From: Bacteroidota bacterium
Lineage (GTDB): Bacteria > Bacteroidota > Ignavibacteria > Kryptoniales > JAKASW01
Direction: 5' to 3'
NCBI GenBank assembly: GCA_021794075.1
Contig: JAJYRM010000033.1
Coordinates: 1-37,566, forward strand
DNA: 37,566 nucleotides
Translations under genes and position numbers: made by a program
The notes under the pieces: generated by a model
The model's input: the letters and a program-made list of their open reading frames with translations, nothing else
Told to the model about the DNA's origin: nothing
The model's database searches: none
Part shown: piece by piece, positions 34,998-37,566 of the stretch
How the letters are laid out: each line of letters starts with the position of its first letter
How positions within the stretch are numbered: position 1 is the stretch's first letter

Positions 34998-35465
34998 ATG
35001 AGGAAAAAGCGCTCTGACAGGCGTCAGGTCACGCCTGACCCTAAGTATAATGACGTGTTCTTGGCGAAATTCGTCAATAACGTCATGGAATCCGGAAAGA
35101 AGCATCGCGCACGCAAGATTCTCTACGACGCGTTTGACATAGTTGAGCAGCGCACGAAGCAGAACCCGCTCGATGTTTTCAGGAAGGCCCTCAATAATGT
35201 TCAGCCTATTATCGAGGTGCGCCCCCGTAGAGTCGGCGGCGCTACTTACCAGGTGCCGAGCGAAGTTCGGCCTGAGAGAAGTCTCGCTCTCGGAATGCGC
35301 TGGCTGATCAGGTATGCGAGAGAGCGTAAAGATAAATCGATGTCATTGAAGCTCGCAGCTGAGATCATTGCTGCAGCTAACGGTGAAGGTAATGCAATAA
35401 AGAAGCGTGAAGACACTCACAAGATGGCTGAAGCTAACAAAGCCTTCGCGCACTATAGATGGTAA
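34998..35465 (+). CDS. rpsG: 30S ribosomal protein S7
   Basis: The protein has 155 residues, the usual length. It begins [19 protein letters not shown], and the conserved '[24 protein letters not shown]' and the C-terminal '[12 protein letters not shown]' identify S7, which organises the 3' domain of 16S rRNA. It is 21 bases after rpsL and 27 before fusA. Confidence 0.97.
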   Translation: MRKKRSDRRQVTPDPKYNDVFLAKFVNNVMESGKKHRARKILYDAFDIVEQRTKQNPLDVFRKALNNVQPIIEVRPRRVGGATYQVPSEVRPERSLALGMRWLIRYARERKDKSMSLKLAAEIIAAANGEGNAIKKREDTHKMAEANKAFAHYRW

Positions 35466-35492
35466 AGAAGACTGGAAGGTTATAGATAGAAG

Positions 35493-37566
35493 ATGGCTAG
35501 AGAGTATCCGCTAGAACGAACACGCAATATCGGCATCATGGCGCATATCGATGCCGGTAAGACTACAACGACTGAACGGATCCTGTTCTATACAGGCAAG
35601 ACGCATCGTATCGGCGAAGTTCACGACGGCGCGGCAACGATGGATTTTATGGAGCAAGAGAAAGAGCGCGGTATTACAATCACCTCCGCGGCAACGACCT
35701 GCTTCTGGAGAGACAACAGGATCAATATAATCGATACCCCGGGCCACGTCGACTTCACTATAGAGGTCGAGCGTTCGCTTCGCGTGCTTGATGGAGCGAT
35801 CGCGCTCTTTTGCGCGGTCGGCGGTGTCGAACCTCAGTCGGAAACCGTATGGCGACAGGCGGATAAGTATGGCGTTCCCCGAATAGCGTTTGTTAATAAG
35901 ATGGATCGAGTCGGCGCGGATTTCTTCAACGTCCTCCAGATGATGCATGACAGGTTAAAGGCCAACGCGGTCCCCATTCAGTTGCCGATCGGTCAGGGCG
36001 ACTTGTTCGCCGGAATTGTGGACCTCATCAAGATGAAGGCCGTCATGTATAGCGAGACCAATCTCGGCACGACTTGGGAAGAGTACGAAATCCCGCATGA
36101 CCTTCAAAAGATCGCGCAGGAATACAGGACTAAGTTGCTCGAGGCGGTTTCGGATATCGATGACACTCTTCTAGTAAAGTATCTCGATGGGAAGGAAATT
36201 TCCGAGCAGGAGATTATCTCCACGATCAGAAAAGCGACCATCGAGCTTAAAATAGTTCCGGTAGCGTGCGGAACGGCTTTCAAGAATAAGGGCGTTCAGC
36301 GCCTTCTTGACTGCGTCGTCGATTTTCTCCCTTCGCCTATCGATGTCGGCAGCACGAAGGGGCATGACATGAGCGGCAACCAGATTGAACGCAAGCCTGC
36401 TGATGAAGAAAAGTTTTCGGCTCTGGCTTTCAAGATCATGACCGATCCGTACGTCGGCAAGCTGACGTTCTTCAGGGTGTACAGTGGTACTCTTTCCGGT
36501 GGCTCTTACGTTTATAACTCCATTACAGGCAGGAAGGAACGTATCGGTCGTGTGCTAAGAATGCACGCAAACCACCGAGAGGATATCGATACAGCCTACA
36601 CCGGCGACATCGTTGCCGCCGTCGGTTTGAAGTATACGAAGACGGGCGATACGCTTTGCGACGAGTCCGCCCCGATCGTTCTAGAGAAAATGGAATTCCC
36701 GGAGCCGGTTATCCAGGTTGCCATCGAGCCGAAGACGAAGGCCGATCAGGAAAAGCTTGGCGACTCGCTCGTAAAGTTGACCGAAGAGGATCCCACGTTC
36801 CGTATGTCTACCAATGAAGAAACCGGTCAGACGATTATCAGCGGAATGGGCGAGCTTCACCTCGAAATCATCGTTGATAGATTGAAGAGGGAATTCAAGG
36901 TGGAGGCGAATGTCGGTCGGCCTCAGGTGGCCTACAAAGAGACCATCAAGAAGAAGGTCACGCAGGAAGGAAAGTTTATCAGACAGTCGGGCGGACGCGG
37001 TCAGTATGGTCACGTCTGGCTGGAAATCGAACCCAACGAAAAAGGTAAGGGTTATGAGTTCACGAACGCCATCGTCGGCGGAGTTATTCCCAAGGAATAC
37101 ATCCCCGCGGTGTCGGATGGTATCGAGGAAGCTCTTCAGAGCGGAGTGCTGGCCGGATACCCGGTCGTGGATGTAAAAGTGAAATTGTTTGACGGTTCTT
37201 ATCACGATGTTGATTCGAGCGAAATGGCCTTTAAGATCGCCGGCAGCATGGGATTCAAAGATGGCGCGAAGAAGGCTGACCCGGCGTTGCTCGAACCCAT
37301 TATGGACGTCGAAGTCGTGACACCCGAAGAGTATCTTGGAGACGTGATGGGCGATCTTAATTCCCGACGAGGTCGAATCGAAGGTATAGGTTCGAGAAGG
37401 GACGCTCAAGTCGTTAGGGCGATGGTACCTCTTTCCGAGATGTTCGGATATGCCACGTCGCTCCGTTCCATGACGCAGGGACGCGCGATTTTCACTATGC
37501 AGTTCTCTCACTATGATGAAATGCCGCGCAGCATTGCGGACCAGGTCATAGAAAAAGTACGCGGCA
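35493..37566 (+). CDS. fusA: Elongation factor G, 3' end cut by window
   Basis: Translation from ATG 35493 gives 691 codons with no stop before the window ends, so only a few residues are missing. GTPase motifs are in place: G1 '[13 protein letters not shown]', G2 'RGITIT', G3 'DTPGHVDFT', G4 'NKMDRVG'. The domain IV region '[18 protein letters not shown]' and the domain V ending '[19 protein letters not shown]' are typical. EF-G drives ribosome translocation and, with RRF, recycling. The str operon often continues with tuf, which would lie beyond the window. Confidence 0.98.
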   Translation, partial: MAREYPLERTRNIGIMAHIDAGKTTTTERILFYTGKTHRIGEVHDGAATMDFMEQEKERGITITSAATTCFWRDNRINIIDTPGHVDFTIEVERSLRVLDGAIALFCAVGGVEPQSETVWRQADKYGVPRIAFVNKMDRVGADFFNVLQMMHDRLKANAVPIQLPIGQGDLFAGIVDLIKMKAVMYSETNLGTTWEEYEIPHDLQKIAQEYRTKLLEAVSDIDDTLLVKYLDGKEISEQEIISTIRKATIELKIVPVACGTAFKNKGVQRLLDCVVDFLPSPIDVGSTKGHDMSGNQIERKPADEEKFSALAFKIMTDPYVGKLTFFRVYSGTLSGGSYVYNSITGRKERIGRVLRMHANHREDIDTAYTGDIVAAVGLKYTKTGDTLCDESAPIVLEKMEFPEPVIQVAIEPKTKADQEKLGDSLVKLTEEDPTFRMSTNEETGQTIISGMGELHLEIIVDRLKREFKVEANVGRPQVAYKETIKKKVTQEGKFIRQSGGRGQYGHVWLEIEPNEKGKGYEFTNAIVGGVIPKEYIPAVSDGIEEALQSGVLAGYPVVDVKVKLFDGSYHDVDSSEMAFKIAGSMGFKDGAKKADPALLEPIMDVEVVTPEEYLGDVMGDLNSRRGRIEGIGSRRDAQVVRAMVPLSEMFGYATSLRSMTQGRAIFTMQFSHYDEMPRSIADQVIEKVRG

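Noticed and set aside
36681-37511. A 276-codon open frame on the minus strand
   Set aside because: It is the complement of the fusA coding region; EF-G is complete and conserved in the other strand.

Overview
The window looks like chromosomal core sequence from a Gram-negative bacterium of the FCB (Bacteroidota/Chlorobiota/Ignavibacteriota-like) side of the tree. This is inferred from an outer-membrane protein joining a peptidase, a TolB propeller and an Omp85-like barrel, a small DUF4296-type lipoprotein, a RecQ of the long FCB kind, and nuoC and nuoD as separate genes. No 16S gene is present, so the placement is moderate. I see no transposase, integrase, CRISPR array, prophage or defence island. 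No clearly new multi-gene system is visible; the unusual points are in architecture, gene order and RNA structure.

Left part (1-10.5 kb), accessory and envelope genes: the end of an S41 C-terminal processing peptidase; a DUF3108 protein that overlaps a gamma-carbonic-anhydrase-like protein; a metallo-beta-lactamase-fold hydrolase; a 1052-residue peptidase MA/TolB/Omp85-like protein; and, on the minus strand, a secreted Sel1-repeat protein, an APC amino-acid permease and an EthD-family protein.

Middle (10.8-18.9 kb, plus strand): nuoABCDEF, the quinone-facing and NADH-input subunits of complex I, stops after nuoF. It is followed by dut, a polysaccharide deacetylase, an AI-2E-family permease, a short RsmI-type methyltransferase and a lipoprotein, mostly with overlapping stops and starts. 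The lipoprotein gene converges on, and overlaps by 20 bases, a long recQ on the minus strand.

Right part (21.8-37.6 kb, plus strand), information processing: tRNA-Thr(TGT), tRNA-Tyr(GTA), tRNA-Gly(TCC), tRNA-Thr(GGT), rpmG, tRNA-Trp, secE, nusG, rplK, rplA, a probable L10 leader, rplJ, rplL, a hairpin, rpoB, a hairpin, rpoC, a clear Rho-independent terminator, a candidate promoter, then rpsL, rpsG and an almost complete fusA cut by the window end. The four tRNAs are in the same order as the E. coli thrU-tyrU-glyT-thrT-tufB operon, but no tuf follows them here. TTG and GTG starts with good Shine-Dalgarno sites recur, including for rpoB and rpsL.
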